A stretch of 64,000 nt of DNA, from positions 85,753,696 through 85,817,695 of the forward strand of contig OY282606.1 in assembly GCA_958298945.1 (NCBI GenBank), written 5' to 3'. Positions 31,524 through 44,856 of the stretch are shown here, in pieces (within the stretch, counting starts at the first letter, position 1; each line of letters begins with the position of its first letter). The notes under the pieces are model-generated. The model had not been told where the DNA came from and made no database searches. It saw only the letters and a program-made list of their open reading frames with translations. A program made the translations under genes and the position numbers. Source of the stretch: Atherix ibis. Lineage: Eukaryota > Arthropoda > Insecta > Diptera > Athericidae.

Positions 31524-33664
31524 TTATGCGCCTAAGCAATATATAATAAAATTGCCTTTATCTGAAAGTGATGCCTTCGATATGTAAGTAGCTTTAAGGT
31601 TGGATTCAAATACATAATTGTGTCCTTCTGCTTCATAATCTAAGGAATAATCCTTTATATAAACAAAAAACTCTACACATAAATATACGTGTTGTTCGAT
31701 TTATTACCACCAGGTGTAAAAGTGGCGCCATTGAATTACGTGCTCATATGCGGAAATATGATAAAAGGGTCTGTCCGTAAGTTATTCTATTTAAGGTTCG
31801 GGGCTGGAGAGTTCTAAAATTATAAGAAATTTTGTAAAAATAAATTCAAGACAGATTACTGAGCCCTTAAATTTTTCTGTTTTTTTTCCAGTCATTGCCA
31901 AAATGCGTAAAAAAACATTAAACTGTAGCAAAGACCACTGATTTATTTTTGTGCCAAAAATTTTTAATAATAAGTTCAGTAAAGTAAATACAGATGTTCT
32001 TCGCCTACGTAAAGACTTAAAATATGAAAATACGATGAGAATTTCATAAAAAAATATAAAAAATTGCACAGCTCAAAATAGATGGGATATATTTGTAAGC
32101 TCACACCCCCCATTCATAAAATGTGTAAATGAAATTCATTAAAAAATCACACTTCATTAATCATTTTAGAATTATTTAAATTTTTTTAATTCCATTGCAA
32201 AAGTGGAGAAAAGATTCTTTTGAAGAAAAAAACGTGACACATTCGAAATGAAGATGAACATGTGTTTTCTGTAACATTGAATATTGGCATCATCGCATAA
32301 ATTGTGCAAAATTATTTGAACAGATTTCTGATTGTCATAATATTTTCGGAGATTTTCATTAAGAAATTACCCATCAAAATGAGTTGTTTTTTTATTTAGC
32401 AAAGTGCTTATCTTGTGTGTAGGTGGTAAATTCTATTTTCCGAATAATTTTTATGCATTTTCTGAGATTTTTGAAAGAAGTCTGAATTTTTATATACCAA
32501 AATTATGACAGTTTAACAGAATTATGAGGGGGTGATGGGTTTGGATTGACTTATCACTATTTTATGTGTTCCTACTTAGATCAGGCACGAAGACGAGACT
32601 GAACTGAACAGATGAGCAACCAGGATCATTAAGTGCACTTTTGTCCCATTGCAGTTTAATGCCGTTGACCGAACTTCTTGGATATTTTTCCATTTTTATT
32701 ATTTTCATATTCGAGAGCCAGCAAGAAAATCCTCAATGGATGATGATTGATGGCAGTGATGAATAAATTTCTATATATTTTTGTTGTTGTTAAAAAGCTT
32801 TAGCAGAAAAATATTGCGTATAAAACACAAGGCCATATATTATTGATCGCGTTACTTCCTGTCAAAGATTTATGTGAACTGATATCGGATTCCAGATGTT
32901 GATGGTAGTATGAGTACCAAAGTGGGAAGTGATATTGGTGTTAGAGATGAGGATTTAATGCAGACACCTAACATATTTATTTGTCTATTGTTCAATGACA
33001 TATCATTCGCATACTCAGGTCTACGGAAGAAGATCACCAGAAGATCACTAGGCCGTAGTTTATTTTCCATTGGATTTAAATGAACATGAGATCTATGAAG
33101 AAAAATGGATGAAATTATTGAATTAGTTTATATGAGACAGGAAAATAGTGAGTGAAATACGTTTGATTGGAAATAAATTGCAACAAAATCAAGTGTATTT
33201 TTTTAATTTAAAAGAAAATATATTGTTTTTCCTATATTTTATCGTAATGGCTTGAAATATATTATCTTAAATGGTTTTTATACTTTTTTGACCACAAACA
33301 TATTTACAAAAATTCTTCCTACTACATTTGGGAAGGGATTCAAACTTTTTCAGAAAACATCGTACATTTTATTAAAAAATTTTTTTTTTCACAAAAATGC
33401 CAAAAAAAAGGATCTTTCCAAAAAAATCCTCCAAATTCAAAATTTTCATATTCTTTTTTTATAATAAATTTTTATGGTTGGAATTTATAGAAATTAGTGA
33501 CAAAAAATTATGGTGAAAATACGCACAAATTTCGAAGAATCCCATTTTGTTTTTGGAAGTAAAAAACCTTTTTTTTCTAATTAAAAGATAATTTTTTGAA
33601 TAGAATTTTTTTTTAAATATAAAATTTAGGATTTTAAAAAAGAAATTTCTGTAAAATTCTGACC
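31524..33664. other. AT-rich sequence, nothing recognised
   Basis: Long AT-rich stretch with no repeat partner and only short chance frames. 32520-33100 is slightly more complex but shows no motif. Confidence 0.5.
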
Positions 33665-34690
33665 ATTAGATCGAAGTTACTGTTGTGCCAGACACTAGTT
33701 CGGCCAGTCCTCATGTATTCTTTGGAAACTTAAGATCTCAACGAATTAATTTCTGTATTCGGGGGGAGGCTCCTTTGAGGAATTTTTAGACCCCTGCATT
33801 ATGATGAACGTTTCCAAAGCTTACGAGGTCTGTTCAAAAAGTATCACGAATTTTGAATTTCCGCGAGTTACGTATATTCGATTTTCGATTTTTTGTGTGG
33901 CGTTATGTTGGTACTCATGTCTCTCACTTATGCCGACAAATTTGGCCATTTTGAATGCTCAGTAAATTATTGACAGCTGCTTTGCTTGCACGTGTTTTGG
34001 CTCGTCTTCGATTTTTTGCCAATTCGAAAAAATGGATCAAAGAATCTGTATCAAATTTTGTGTGAAAAACAAAATCAATTGCGCGAACGCATTCCAAATG
34101 TTGACTGTGGTATATGATGAAGCTACCTTGGACCGAAGCAACGTTTATCGGTGGTACAAAATGTTCTCAGAGAGCCGAGAAAATGTGAACGACGAAAAGC
34201 GTGCCGGACGCCAAGTTCGGTCGAATGTGAAGGTTTTGCTTTCAGTTCTTCGATTGCAGGGGCGTTGTGCATCATGAGTTCTTACCGCAGGGTAGAACGG
34301 TCATTAAGGAATATTACCTGTAAGTAATGCGCAAGTTGCGCGAAGCAATCCACCAGTAACGTCCCGATTTATGGAAACAAAAATTGGATTTTGCACCATG
34401 ATAACGCCCCTGCTCACGCATCGTTGCTTGTGCGCGAATTTTTACCAAAAACACCACACTAATAATGCCGCAGTTACTGTATTCCCCAGATCTGGCCCCC
34501 TGTCACTTTTTCTTATTCCTGAAAGTGAAGAGCCCCATGGAAGGACAACGCGACACGATGGCAATAGCATGGACCCCAAAAACATACTGGGAGTGGCGAA
34601 GTTAAAGATGACTACGCGAAGCCGGGACGCCTGCAGTTTTTTACTTCAATAAGTCTAGAGCAGACTCCAACGTGTCGTACCGTTGGTGGT
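33665..34690 (+). mobile_element. Non-LTR retrotransposon tail interrupted by mariner
   Basis: 33670-33820 translates to LLCQTLVRPVLMYSLET*DL, the 'RPVLLYGSETW' box at the end of RT in several non-LTR clades, followed by IFRPLHYDERF. 34552-34690 resembles the downstream tail (MDPKNILGVAKLKMTTRSRDA against QDAKNMLGMSN at 56920). Between them lies a mariner (33824-34551). The related uninterrupted copy is 56590-57010, and part of its middle (56760-56905) is absent here. Confidence 0.72.
33824..34551 (+). mobile_element. GVQW3-type mariner, different deletion
   Basis: After TA, CGAGGTCTGTTCAAAAAGTA. This is the only copy that keeps the start of the transposase in the coding direction: ATG at 34032, DQRICIKFCVKNKINCANAFQ, SNVYRWYKMFSE, ENVNDEKRAGRQ. 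It then jumps (near 34210) to VRSNVKVLLSVL, deleting about 130 codons including the first catalytic Asp. A degraded C-terminal part ends at GAAGGACAACGC without a right TIR. Confidence 0.85.
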
Positions 34691-35131
34691 GATATTTATT
34701 CGTATATTTTTTCGTATCCTGAAAATTTAGAAATTTAAGTAAATTTTAAGAAAAATTTGAGGAAAATTTTATTTTTTCATCAATTATTTAAAAGGAATTT
34801 TTGGTGTCACTAAAATAAATACTATTTGGGGAATTTTAAAAATAGCTTTTGTGGGGATTATTTCCTTTTTATACAAATATGTTAAAATTTGGAAAATTTG
34901 TACAGTCACACGGACTCTAATCCCGTAAAAGAGGCAAGGGGGGAAGGTTTACTAGGGAACCATAGTAGACTTCTTTTGCCAACAAAAACTTGTTAATAGA
35001 GATGGCCATATGACCGGGATCAATGTCAAAGTGGGGCGTCCAAGTGTCTGCAATGTCTAATCTAGGCTTTTCGTTGACCTTTATTTGTAAATAGATTGTC
35101 TAACCTCATAAGAGCCTTCCCTTGTTTTCTG

Positions 35132-35220
35132 ACCTTTTTCAGTATTGAACGCCTTCCTGAGCGACATTCTTATTTCACCTTTTTCAGTATTGAACGCCTT
35201 CCTGAGCGACATTCTTATTT
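35132..35220. repeat. 45-bp exact tandem duplication
   Basis: 35132-35176 (ACCTTTTTCAGTATTGAACG...) is repeated immediately from 35177 to 35220 without change apart from the last base. Confidence 0.95.
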
Positions 35221-35310
35221 TTAATATCACCGAAAAATTTTTACTTTTCATAAAAAATATTTCCTGTTAGTTTTGTAAGTTAAACTTGTGGATTCACAAA
35301 GTTTAACATA

Positions 35311-36640
35311 AAATTTAATGGCACATCGTTGCTTCTCGAACTTTCGTTGTTCCATTTTCTTTGTAACGTATATTTTTGCAGTGCGTTTCGTAAAATTCTT
35401 TTGGTGTAGTTACCGGATAATGTTGAACTTTGTTCTGTACGTCTAGGAGCGTCGAACACATGCGCTCTGTAGAGAGAAGATTCGCAGCGTTGCCAGATTT
35501 TCTTTATAAATGAATTTTAAATTTGAGAAGATAACCACTACCTGCGTTTTACATCTACTAATATAAGGGTGATCTGGACGCAACATTAGGTGATTAATCA
35601 GCTTTTTATGGGATTACTGGGCTTTGAGTTTTGGAGTTTAAGCAAAGGTTGAGATTATTGGAGGGGAAGTTTAGACGGTCAATTTGGTGAACGGATGAGG
35701 TTGAAACTTTAAGAGAGATTTTGGTCTCTGAACATAATTCGAACATTCTAAATCAAGCTATAATTCCAGTTACTGAAAATCAAAAAAAAAATTGCACAAA
35801 AAATATAAAATTCCAATAATCCTTATTTCCGGCTGTGAATAAATCAGGTTTTATTATAAGTCTTTTCTAAAATCCATTTTTTTAAAGTGTAAAAATTATG
35901 ATTGTTTTCCAACAAAAAAAAAACGGTTTTAAAAAAAATTTAATGGCAAATTCTTGCTCCAATTTTCGGTGTTTCATTTTCTTTATAGTGCATGTTTTTG
36001 TAGTGCGTTTCGAAAATTCTTTTGGTATAGTTACCGGATAATGTTGAAATTTCTGCTGCACGTCTATGCGCGTCGAACACATGTGCTTTTTTGAGAGAAG
36101 TTTCGCAGTGTTGCCAAATTTTCATTATAAATAAATTTGAGGGGCTAACCGGTAGCTACTTTTTTTCAAAGAATTTACAGCTACTAATATAAGGGTGATC
36201 TGGACGCAACATTAGGAGCTTCATGAGCTTTATTATGGGATCATTTGGTCTTGAGTTTTGGAGATCAGGTGAGGTTGACATTATTGGAGAGAAAATTAAG
36301 TGCATCCAGGACGGTCAAATCCAATAACAAAGAAGATATGATAGATAAGTCATTATTGCTCTATAGGGTCGTGTGGTTAATAAATGAGGTTGAAACTTAG
36401 AGGGACTTACGTACAAGCTATACGCTCTCAGAGATTTTAGTCTCTGAACATTCTAAATCAAGCTACAATTCCAGTTATTGTAAATCCAAAAAAAAAATTG
36501 CACACAAAATACAAAATTCCATTAATTACCATTTCCGACAGTGAATAAATCACGTTTTATGGTAGATTTTTTCTAAAATTTCCTTTTCTAAAGTGTAAAA
36601 ATTAATGATTTTCTTCCAAGAAAAAAAAAAAAACGGTTTT
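35311..36640. repeat. Large direct duplication, units ~0.63 and ~0.70 kb
   Basis: 35311-35930 and 35937-36640 share ordered blocks: AATTTAATGGCA at the start, TAGTTACCGGATAATGTTGAA, GCGTCGAACACATG, AATATAAGGGTGATCTGGAC, TCTGAACAT...TCTAAATCAAGCTA, and AAAACGGTTTT at the end. Divergence is visible, so it is not recent. It has no open frame or LTR-type TG...CA ends. A third partial copy lies at 22850-23010. Confidence 0.85.
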
Positions 36641-39547
36641 TCTTTCGTAAAAATTTCAAAATTTCTCCAATATTTTAGAAGTAAACTTATTAGAATTTCT
36701 CCAATTCCAAGTGCAGTTGAGTTGAGTTAATCTACTAAATGCTTAAAAAATGTTATTTTAGATCAAGTTTTCCATGTACAGTTTCTGTTTGTGAAATTCT
36801 TAAAATCCGTCCAATAATAAGACTCCACGAATAGAAGAAGATTAATAGTATTGCATGCGAATTTTCAATTATCTAAACTCACTCGTCGGGACACACGTAG
36901 TAATTCATTTGATAATTATTTAATTTGAAAATGTCTACTCTTAAAACAAAAATTGTTTAAAATAGTTAAAACGTAAATTATTACCTATAATGATGGTTTC
37001 TATGTTGAGTATGGCTTGGCTACCTGTGTCCGGGTCCGGTATATATGGTATACATCTTGTCATTTGTAAGACCAAAGACTTATTCAATTAAAGGATAGCA
37101 TCACACGGCTACCATTGATTATTAATTGCCATAGAGATCATCATTCCTAATTATATGGTGGAGCAAATCTAATTAGGAACAAATTTATGAATTACCCTCA
37201 ACCGACTACTAATATCGAACTGACTCTATTAAGGCCATTGACGGTGTACGAGTATGCATTTCTTGTATAGAGGCTAATATGTGTATGGATATCATCTAGT
37301 TGGTCATTAGTTAAATGCACTGCCGGTTTGTTAATCCATTACATTAAATAGAAGCAAAAGAATTGCTGGAGCCAGTCTTGAGACTGTGTTCCTTCCAAAC
37401 CGATAACATTAACACCTGAAAAGATAAAATTCCTGTACTTTGGATGCTTGCACATTTCCATTCGTTCTATCATTGTAGTAACCACAGCCTAATGGCAAAC
37501 TAACGATAATATGAGGAATACACTATTCACTAGTTATCCAAATAGACCTAATACGAGTGATAATTTACGTAAGACCAAACTAAACCGAACCTGGATTCTA
37601 TTTAGCCTAAAAAATATGAATTAAAACCACATCTTCTTTAGGATTGTGAGTCTTCTGGCCAAAAGTTGGAGATATAGTCTGTGAAGCTGTGGAATTAGAA
37701 TGTTCCGATAATGTTGCACATGACTAGTTCACTACCGAAAAATACTATTTGATTCTGGCGGACCGTACGGCTATGAGTTGTTAAATGCCTTTTAACTTTG
37801 CGGTCTATTGGTCAGGGTGTAGATAATACCAGTTGTGGCAGAAGTGGAAATAGTACAATCTAGATGGACGAGGGTAAAATGAATTCCTAACACGATCGTA
37901 ATCATAAATCTGCTTGGAATGAAATCCTAACCTTGCCGGCAGCAAATAATCAGGTGGTGGTATGGCGGAACTCTTCACAGGACGTAAATAGCTTCTAGAA
38001 GGTCATAATCATGGCAATATCTCACGTATTAGAGTAACCTACCAACTGCTATTCAGTATCAATATCTGGTCATATCTGTTCATATGCAGAAACTGTCTTC
38101 TGCTGATACAGCCATTTGTTCATTCTACCTCAAGTACACCTGAGCATAACGTCTATATTAAGAATGTGACAATACGAATACGGATGCGGATACGAAGACC
38201 GAATTAATGATCATATCAAGATTGCGTAATTGTAAGCGATTTCTCACTAGAATCCATTTATATCGGTGTAAAAATTACCAAAATAGTTGGCCAGGCACAG
38301 GTACACAGATTACAAATGCGAAATCCATTATTGCGCTCCGAAGGCTCATATCGTTAAACTGATTAATTTCATGCGAATTCGTTCAGCAATTTCTTGTAAA
38401 AATTCAATTCAAAGGAAATTCTTTTCTTTCGAATTATTATGCTTCAATAGTAATGAGGAAGAAATCTTATTCAGCGCTGGCATTAGGAAAATTTCACCAC
38501 CATTTCCGCTGATTATAGTGCCGCACTAAACAAGAGCGCAAAACTTTTTATTGAAAACAATCGCAGTTAATAAGTTGTCATTCGATTTTAGTTATTTTCT
38601 TTGAAATACGCAAATCGGTCATACAAAAATACTTAATACAGATCAGCTCATTTAGATTATTTAAACACTTCGATTATATTGAAATTACGATTAGAAGAGA
38701 GATTAATCTTGACGATCAGGTATTGACAATAAAGCCCCATAAAATAATAATTGCAATTTTCGCCATAAACCAGCGTATTTTTATGGTGCCGACAATCGTA
38801 TTCCCCAGCGTATTCCGAAAAGTATCTTGAAAAATATCAATATTTTTTTTTCTTATCTACGATCTAACCAATTGCGATCTTACCGATCGTGTAAAAATCG
38901 ATTAGTCGAAACAGAAAAGTTTTATATTTGGACGTTTTTAGATCTGAGCTTTTGTGTGGTGGTGACATTTGACTGACACTAAGCCTTTTCTAAAAGATAT
39001 TTATGAGATTGTCGATTTTTTATGCCAATTGTTTAGCCCTTTTATGGTTCATCTATCAAGCTTTGACATCCAATCATCAATCTATTTAGCAGCTAATGTT
39101 TCTCAATGATCGTTGTTTTAAATGCCAAGAAAAACGATTTTCTTTAAGCGAAAAATGTTTTCTATTTAATTTTGAAATTCTTTTAATTATCTACAACTAC
39201 AGAAATAATTTAAGAAAAGCCGATATTTTAATAAAGGAACTATAATAATAGGAGAGAAGTAGAGGACCCTTAACGAGAGATTTTATTATTTTAATAGATT
39301 TCGTGTCTAATTTCTTTTAAAGAAGTTTAGAAAGAATATTTTTTTTTCAACTAGCCGAAAATAGTGACGGAATAATTATTTCATTTAACTTGATATATTT
39401 ATTACTAGATATAATACCACAGGTCGCCTACAACCGTAGCAGTTGGCATATGCCCAATCAGCGTTCACAGACCTGTATTTGTAATGGATTACGCCAGCAC
39501 ACCTTCTAATATATTGCTTAAATTGCCTCAGGGAGTCGAACCCTCAC
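36641..39547. other. Unassigned unique-looking DNA
   Basis: From about 36950 to 38980 the sequence is compositionally balanced, with no partner in the window, no transposon motif and no credible coding frame (38287-38529 is open but featureless). Possible host intergenic or intronic sequence. Confidence 0.45.
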
Positions 39548-39695
39548 ATAGGTGTATGCCATTTATCATAAGACGTAGACCGAATTTCAACTCTACCAAT
39601 CTCAGAAAACCTACCTTTCTCTTTACTCTTTCATCTCACCTCCTTCTCATGAGTCACATTCGGTCTACGTCTTATGATAAATGGCATACACCTAT
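39548..39695. repeat. Perfect 38-bp inverted repeat
   Basis: 39548-39585 and 39658-39695 are exact reverse complements with a 72-bp loop. The right arm ends about 20 bp before the 3' end of the R1 copy at 39712. Confidence 0.95.
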
Positions 39696-39711
39696 CAACT
39701 ATACTATCTTC

Positions 39712-41240
39712 TATAAACACGATTTTTTTCTTCTTGCAGTAAGGTGGAAATTATCGAAAAATAAAGTGTGGGGCTTTAAGCCACTAAACCCACCACAGTT
39801 AGTCGCATTTCTACATCCCCGCACGGAACCACCATCAGACATTACTTTGTGGGGAAGGGATTGATCGAAATCACTACTCTGGTGAATTATTAGGCCTTTA
39901 ATAGCCTCCCAAGATATCGTCGAGTCAATCATCAGGGCCACTACATTCTCCGGTATCTGGGGTTAGCCAAAGCATTTTTGAGCCTCTTCTCTTTCCGCAT
40001 TAAATCGGGCACTGTAGAAGAATATGTGCTTCACGAACTCCATCATCCCATCACAAGAAGGGCACATTGGGCTAGAATCCAATTTAAAGCGGTACTAGTA
40101 AACCTGCAAACAATAATGTCGCGTCAAAAAATAAGCCTAAAAACAAAAATAACCAATATGATCAGTCTATCTGCGATCGTCGGCATTATTCCAACGATTT
40201 TGACACCTCCTCTTGGACTCATTTCTTTTCTCCATACGAGCCTCGGATTCTTCGGGGATACAGCCTCTGCCACTCATCTGCCAATAACAACAATGGCCTC
40301 GTATGACACTGTTCGGATTTTGCAGCCTATCCTCAATGTGCTCCTGTAGTAGATTAAGATGACTCCATGCATACAGCAGGAATAACCGACCAGGATCGCC
40401 AACATGGTCCTTCTACTCTTCCTGGTTCTCCAAAATTCGGCATTTAGCGTGCAAGCATCATAATTGTCCCCCCGTCCTTTCCAAAAACTTATAGTATATA
40501 TTCCTGAAACCGCAACATCGCGTCAGTCATCAGCCCTAGATACTTTCGAGATGGTCCCGAGATTACCTCATGTTCGCAAATCCTAATGGTGATATTCTCT
40601 CTTCTCTTTTTGCTCGTGATTAGGATTGCCTCTGTCTTATGGCCTGCAAGACTAAGACCAGCTACCGAAAGCTAACTTCGAACTGAAACAAAAGTCTTAT
40701 TACAGATCTGTTCTACATTTTCCTCATATTCTGCCACTACGACTACGGCAACATCATCAGGGAGATAATTCTCGCCTCTTCTGGGATATAAAGCCTAGAT
40801 GAAATAAGGGTTGCCTCTTGTTGAATGCATAAAACAATCAACCAACTCATCTATCAATGTAGAACGCTCACCTAGTCTTCAACTCGGCATAATGTATTCT
40901 TCCATCTGATCCCATCCCTAACCTCTCCCACAGGTACAGTAGTGCTCACAGTTAAAATAAGTTAGAAAAACCTTCCTAAACCTTTACTGTAATCTGCGGT
41001 GAGATAGCATCCGGGTTAACTGGTATCTCTCACCTCCAGTCCTAAGAATGTACCAGCGATGTAGGTATTAAACCACAGCCATCACGTTTCAGCCAAAGGT
41101 ACCGATTACTTAGTCCGTACTCTCACTGAAAAAGCTACAGTAACGAAACCTTGTAACTTCCTAGCCACTGCTTGGCCGGCTCAGGACCCCGGGTTCGCCA
41201 AGTCCCATAGGTCCCTCATGGTATTGATCATAGTTCGATT
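39712..41240 (-). mobile_element. R1-clade retrotransposon, 3' half, decayed
   Basis: Minus strand. From the right: an ARIIS-PDDVAVVVVA segment (catalytic DD, about 40730-40775), an AGLSLAGHKTEAILI region (about 40625-40665) and a recognition segment like SPRYLGLMTDAMLR (about 40530). The C-terminal CPSCDGMMEFVKHIFFYSARF (40010-40070) and VALMIDSTISWEAIKGL follow, with the 3' UTR (GTAAGGTGGAAATTATCG) at 39740. Frameshifts and stops are frequent. No rDNA target sequence is visible. Same family as 13870-15400. Confidence 0.85.
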
Positions 41241-41479
41241 TTTCTGCCAGATATGTCCGCCTAGCAGTCAAAAAAACTGTTTATAACGAGAAACCCAATA
41301 GCATCATTTGAGTCACTTTGTGCAAAGCCTGCTAAATTCGAGGCGGCTAAAATTGAAAGACTTTGATGAAAATTTAAAAGTGTGTGTTTCAAAAATATTT
41401 TTTTTTCAGATAGAATAAATAAGATATTATAAGGAATTGTAAGGATCTGGAAATGACAGATGAGTGACACGTGGTCGTA

Positions 41480-42340
41480 GGCAGTAATCTGTGATGGTCA
41501 AAAATTTAGAACCACCGCTGAGAAGCATCAACGATTTTTCGAATGATTTACGATTGAAGGTGTTGAATTCGGCAGGAAATCCTTGCGTTCAGATTGGCTT
41601 TAAAATTATGATGAAAATCGAAAATTTATTTTTGAGTGTCTATTTGGACCGATTGCATAGTTGTCTATTGGTGGAATTGTTTTAAAAAAAATTAAAATTA
41701 TTTAGTATTAAAAATTTGGCAGATCATGGTACCAGCGCACCTTCAATTTGCGTTGAATATTCTATAGAGAAAAAAGTACATGATGAACATAAAAGAAGGC
41801 ATTGCCAATTTTACAAAGTGTCTTTGACTAAAGAGATGGGTTTCTATGTGAATTAGAAGATTTTGTAGAGAGCCTCAGAGTTCACATTGATTGTATAACT
41901 ATTATTAAACATTTGTCTTAGTATAGTATTAGGTATCGGACATTAGTAACTTGTGGCAGGTTTATGCCATTAAGATGCATTGGCAAACATGGTTTACAGC
42001 GGAGAGTAAAAGTTACGTGGACACATTTTTGTTCGCTCACTCTTGGTAAGCCAATTCTGGAGGTTTTGAATTTGGTTTTGGAGAATTTTCGAAGTTTGAT
42101 AGGTATTTTTAGTTTGAAGAATTTTGGAAGCGTATTTGGTATATTGAATATCGAATTAATAAGGGTTGTAGTACATGGGGCAAAACATGCTACCCTGTGG
42201 AACACCAGCGAATATTGAAGGGATATTTGAGAGTTAATGTTAGCTTCATTTACTTGGAAATTCCGGTTCAAAAGTAATTTGTGGAAGCAAGGATCCTCTT
42301 GAGTTTCCTAAGTAAGACCGCATACCTGACTACATAAAAA
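41480..42340 (-). mobile_element. Jockey-clade fragment J4
   Basis: The minus strand contains KCVHVTFTLRCKPCLPMHLNGINLPQVTNVRYL (41935-42035), the Jockey connection region after the RT palm, preceded by a weak AGVPQGSMFCPMYYNP-like stretch (about 42170-42215). The YADD part is deleted. 41480-41690 may be the C-terminal end. It is closer to J1 than to R1. Confidence 0.75.
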
Positions 42341-44680
42341 GCTTGAATAATATTCTATAAGAAATCCCAAGAACTTAATTTTTTAAATATTTTATTTAGT
42401 TTACTTTCGAAATTAATTCAAAAAATAGTACGTGAAAATTTTCATATTTTTGTAAGGATTTATATACAAAACTAATACTATTTTTTTTTAGTAATACGTG
42501 GAATTTTTTATAATTCATTTTAAGACCCCTTAACGTCTACAATAGAAATTACCCCTTAACCTTTGATCTTGGAGCGTAAAAGTCTAGTAATTTATTTTAC
42601 TCACAATAAATATTTTTTAGCATTAGTTAAAGAAGGAGACTTTTTATTATAAAAGACAATTTTGAGGTCAACAAAAATATCTTTTTTGTTTTTATGATCC
42701 CAATAGGGATTTAGGGTCTTTGTCTATAAAAAAAATTATACTGATTTCTTCGTAAACAATTTTTAAATTAATTTTCTGTGAATTTTATAAAAATTCAAAA
42801 TGCTGAATTTTCTTATGGAATATACTCCAAAAATAGTGTATTTTCGTAAGGAGGAGGAAAAACAATCGAATTCTTATTCATTTCTAGAGAAATGTATGTA
42901 ATTTTTCAAATAAAATAAAATGAAAACGGTTATGCTGCTCAACAAAAAGGATTTTTCTAAATAGCTTTTTGGGTTTGAGGTACCTATTAAGATGCTTTGG
43001 CCATAAAGAAAAAGCATCCACAAGATAGGCCTCCATCACTTGTACGATTTTCATGAAAAAAATTTGGTCTTCCAAAATTATTTTTAAAAATAACTGTCAA
43101 ATAGCTTATTTACTATAAAATTACCTGAAGTTGGAGGAAAAAGCTTTTTCTGCAAAATGGAAAAATTTCTAACAATTTTGAAGAGAAAAAATTTATAATA
43201 AGAACTCATCTAAGTTTATGTCTATGGCATTAAATCTAAATTTGGTTTGGATGAGTTCATTTTATGACTGTTATTATTCGAAATTATTCTAATCCAACTA
43301 AGCTCGTTGATAGTTTCGATGTAAGAAGAAGAGTTGATTTAATTGCGCAAGTTTCATGTGTTCAGGTTAGAGCGATCTTATATGATTGAAATAATTCTAA
43401 ACGATATAAGAATGGTTATGTGCTAGAAGCTAAATATTCCCGAAGCCAAATTAGTATTGAACTAATGCGATTATTACACTATGAAATATTAGATTTTCGT
43501 ATGTTGTAATTCAGTATTCAACAAGATCACCGGTTGCGCACCTAATCGTGTCGAATTAAAACACCATAGATAATGTTGTCTTGCCTTCAGTTTTCTTAAC
43601 ACTCACCTTTTTACCTTAGACGAAATAGCATAGAATAGCCCAGCAGAACAATTTCAATCGGTAGAGTGCAAATGGTCGCGTTAATATTGTCGGTAATCTT
43701 CTCTTAGTTAGGCTATCTTGTTGAATAGTTGGTGTAAACGAAAGAGGAGCATAGATGGTTGGAGGAAGCACTAGACGCTGGACATACACGAACAGCTACG
43801 GTAATACTCGTAGCAGTTGCGGCAATACCGTCGGTTAACACTTGCTGCTTTGGCACAAGCCCAACTTAGACAAAGCGTAATTGAAATAAACGAGAGTATC
43901 CGCCTACTTGGGACTGATAGGGATCCGTTCCCAGCACGTGTCTGACAAGAACAATAACATCGAATGGCCTGTGAATGAGCTAATAACACGGCGGTTATGT
44001 TCTCGCGTGATCCCCATTTCCTAATGCCGATTTTCTAGTCGAGCTCTTGTTTCCGAGGCATGGCTGCCAGTAACGATGCCCCCGTAATAGTTATTGTTCC
44101 ATAGTCACAATCGGTCGTCACGTTAGCAAACCAAAGAAGCTAAGAAGTTCTTAAGAATTGATGGTGCCCAGGAACAAAACCAAGTTGATCACGATCTGTT
44201 TGCGATGATGTTTATCGCTCTATCGTAGCAGTCAGCGCCTACAGTTGTAACTCTAGCCATATTTCTATCTTATTACTAAGGTTATAACTTTAGGCTCCTC
44301 TCTGCTATTATAACTCCGGTCTGCCATAGAAATCATATTCTGTGATCTTTTTTTTTTATGGTAAATCTAAACAAATTTGTCGTTATACATAAGCGCTAAT
44401 GGATGTCACATTAGTTAGATAAGATTTTATTATCAGTAAAAAGATACTTTGAACCATTTTTATTAGTGGATTTCAAGGAAAAAACGATACTCGCTCTGAT
44501 CCATAATTTAATAAGTACTAGCATATTTTGGTAACAGAGACGAGTATTTTTATTCGTCAAATTAAATATAAATTAATTGAATAATCAGTTCTCAGTAAAT
44601 TTAGTTACAGTCAGTTTTTTTGTATTACTTTGAAAAGCAAAAAATGACGCCTCCACTATCCAAGAGGTTTTTTTTTTAAG
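42341..44680. other. Unassigned; AT-rich then more complex
   Basis: 42341-43250 is AT-rich. 43250-44340 is more balanced and has no partner. The open frame at 43771-43989 (minus) is Ser/Cys-rich but matches nothing I recognise. Confidence 0.4.
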
Positions 44681-44682
44681 TA

Positions 44683-44848
44683 CTAGGTATATAAGCTTAA
44701 ATCCGCTGTTTTTTAGTTAGTTCCATAGAAAGCAAAAACAAATTTATTCAAAATACTTGCCCTCCCTAGGTACACATTTTTCCCATCTCTCGGGTAATTT
44801 GTGGATACCACGCCAAAGAAAAATTCTTCTCTTTCGAGGCAAACCACA
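44683..44848 (-). mobile_element. mauritiana-type mariner, 3' terminal fragment
   Basis: Starts after TA with CTAGGTATATAAGCTTAAAT and matches the 3' end of copy A, including the end of the transposase (minus strand, GGTATCCACAAATTACCCGAG). Homology stops at AAACCAC, where a fold-back block begins. Confidence 0.9.
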
Positions 44849-44856
44849 CTTTTAAA

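Noticed and set aside
35311..36640. Pair of direct repeats considered as LTRs of a retrotransposon
   Set aside because: The units are adjacent with no internal coding region, no primer-binding site and no TG...CA ends.
39521..39556. LPQGVEPSH resembling an RT GxPQG box
   Set aside because: No other RT motif in the neighbourhood and the frame crosses the inverted repeat; probably chance.
43771..43989. Cys/Ser-rich small frame, minus strand, possible secreted peptide
   Set aside because: No clear signal peptide, no paralogue and no splice context; cannot be separated from chance.
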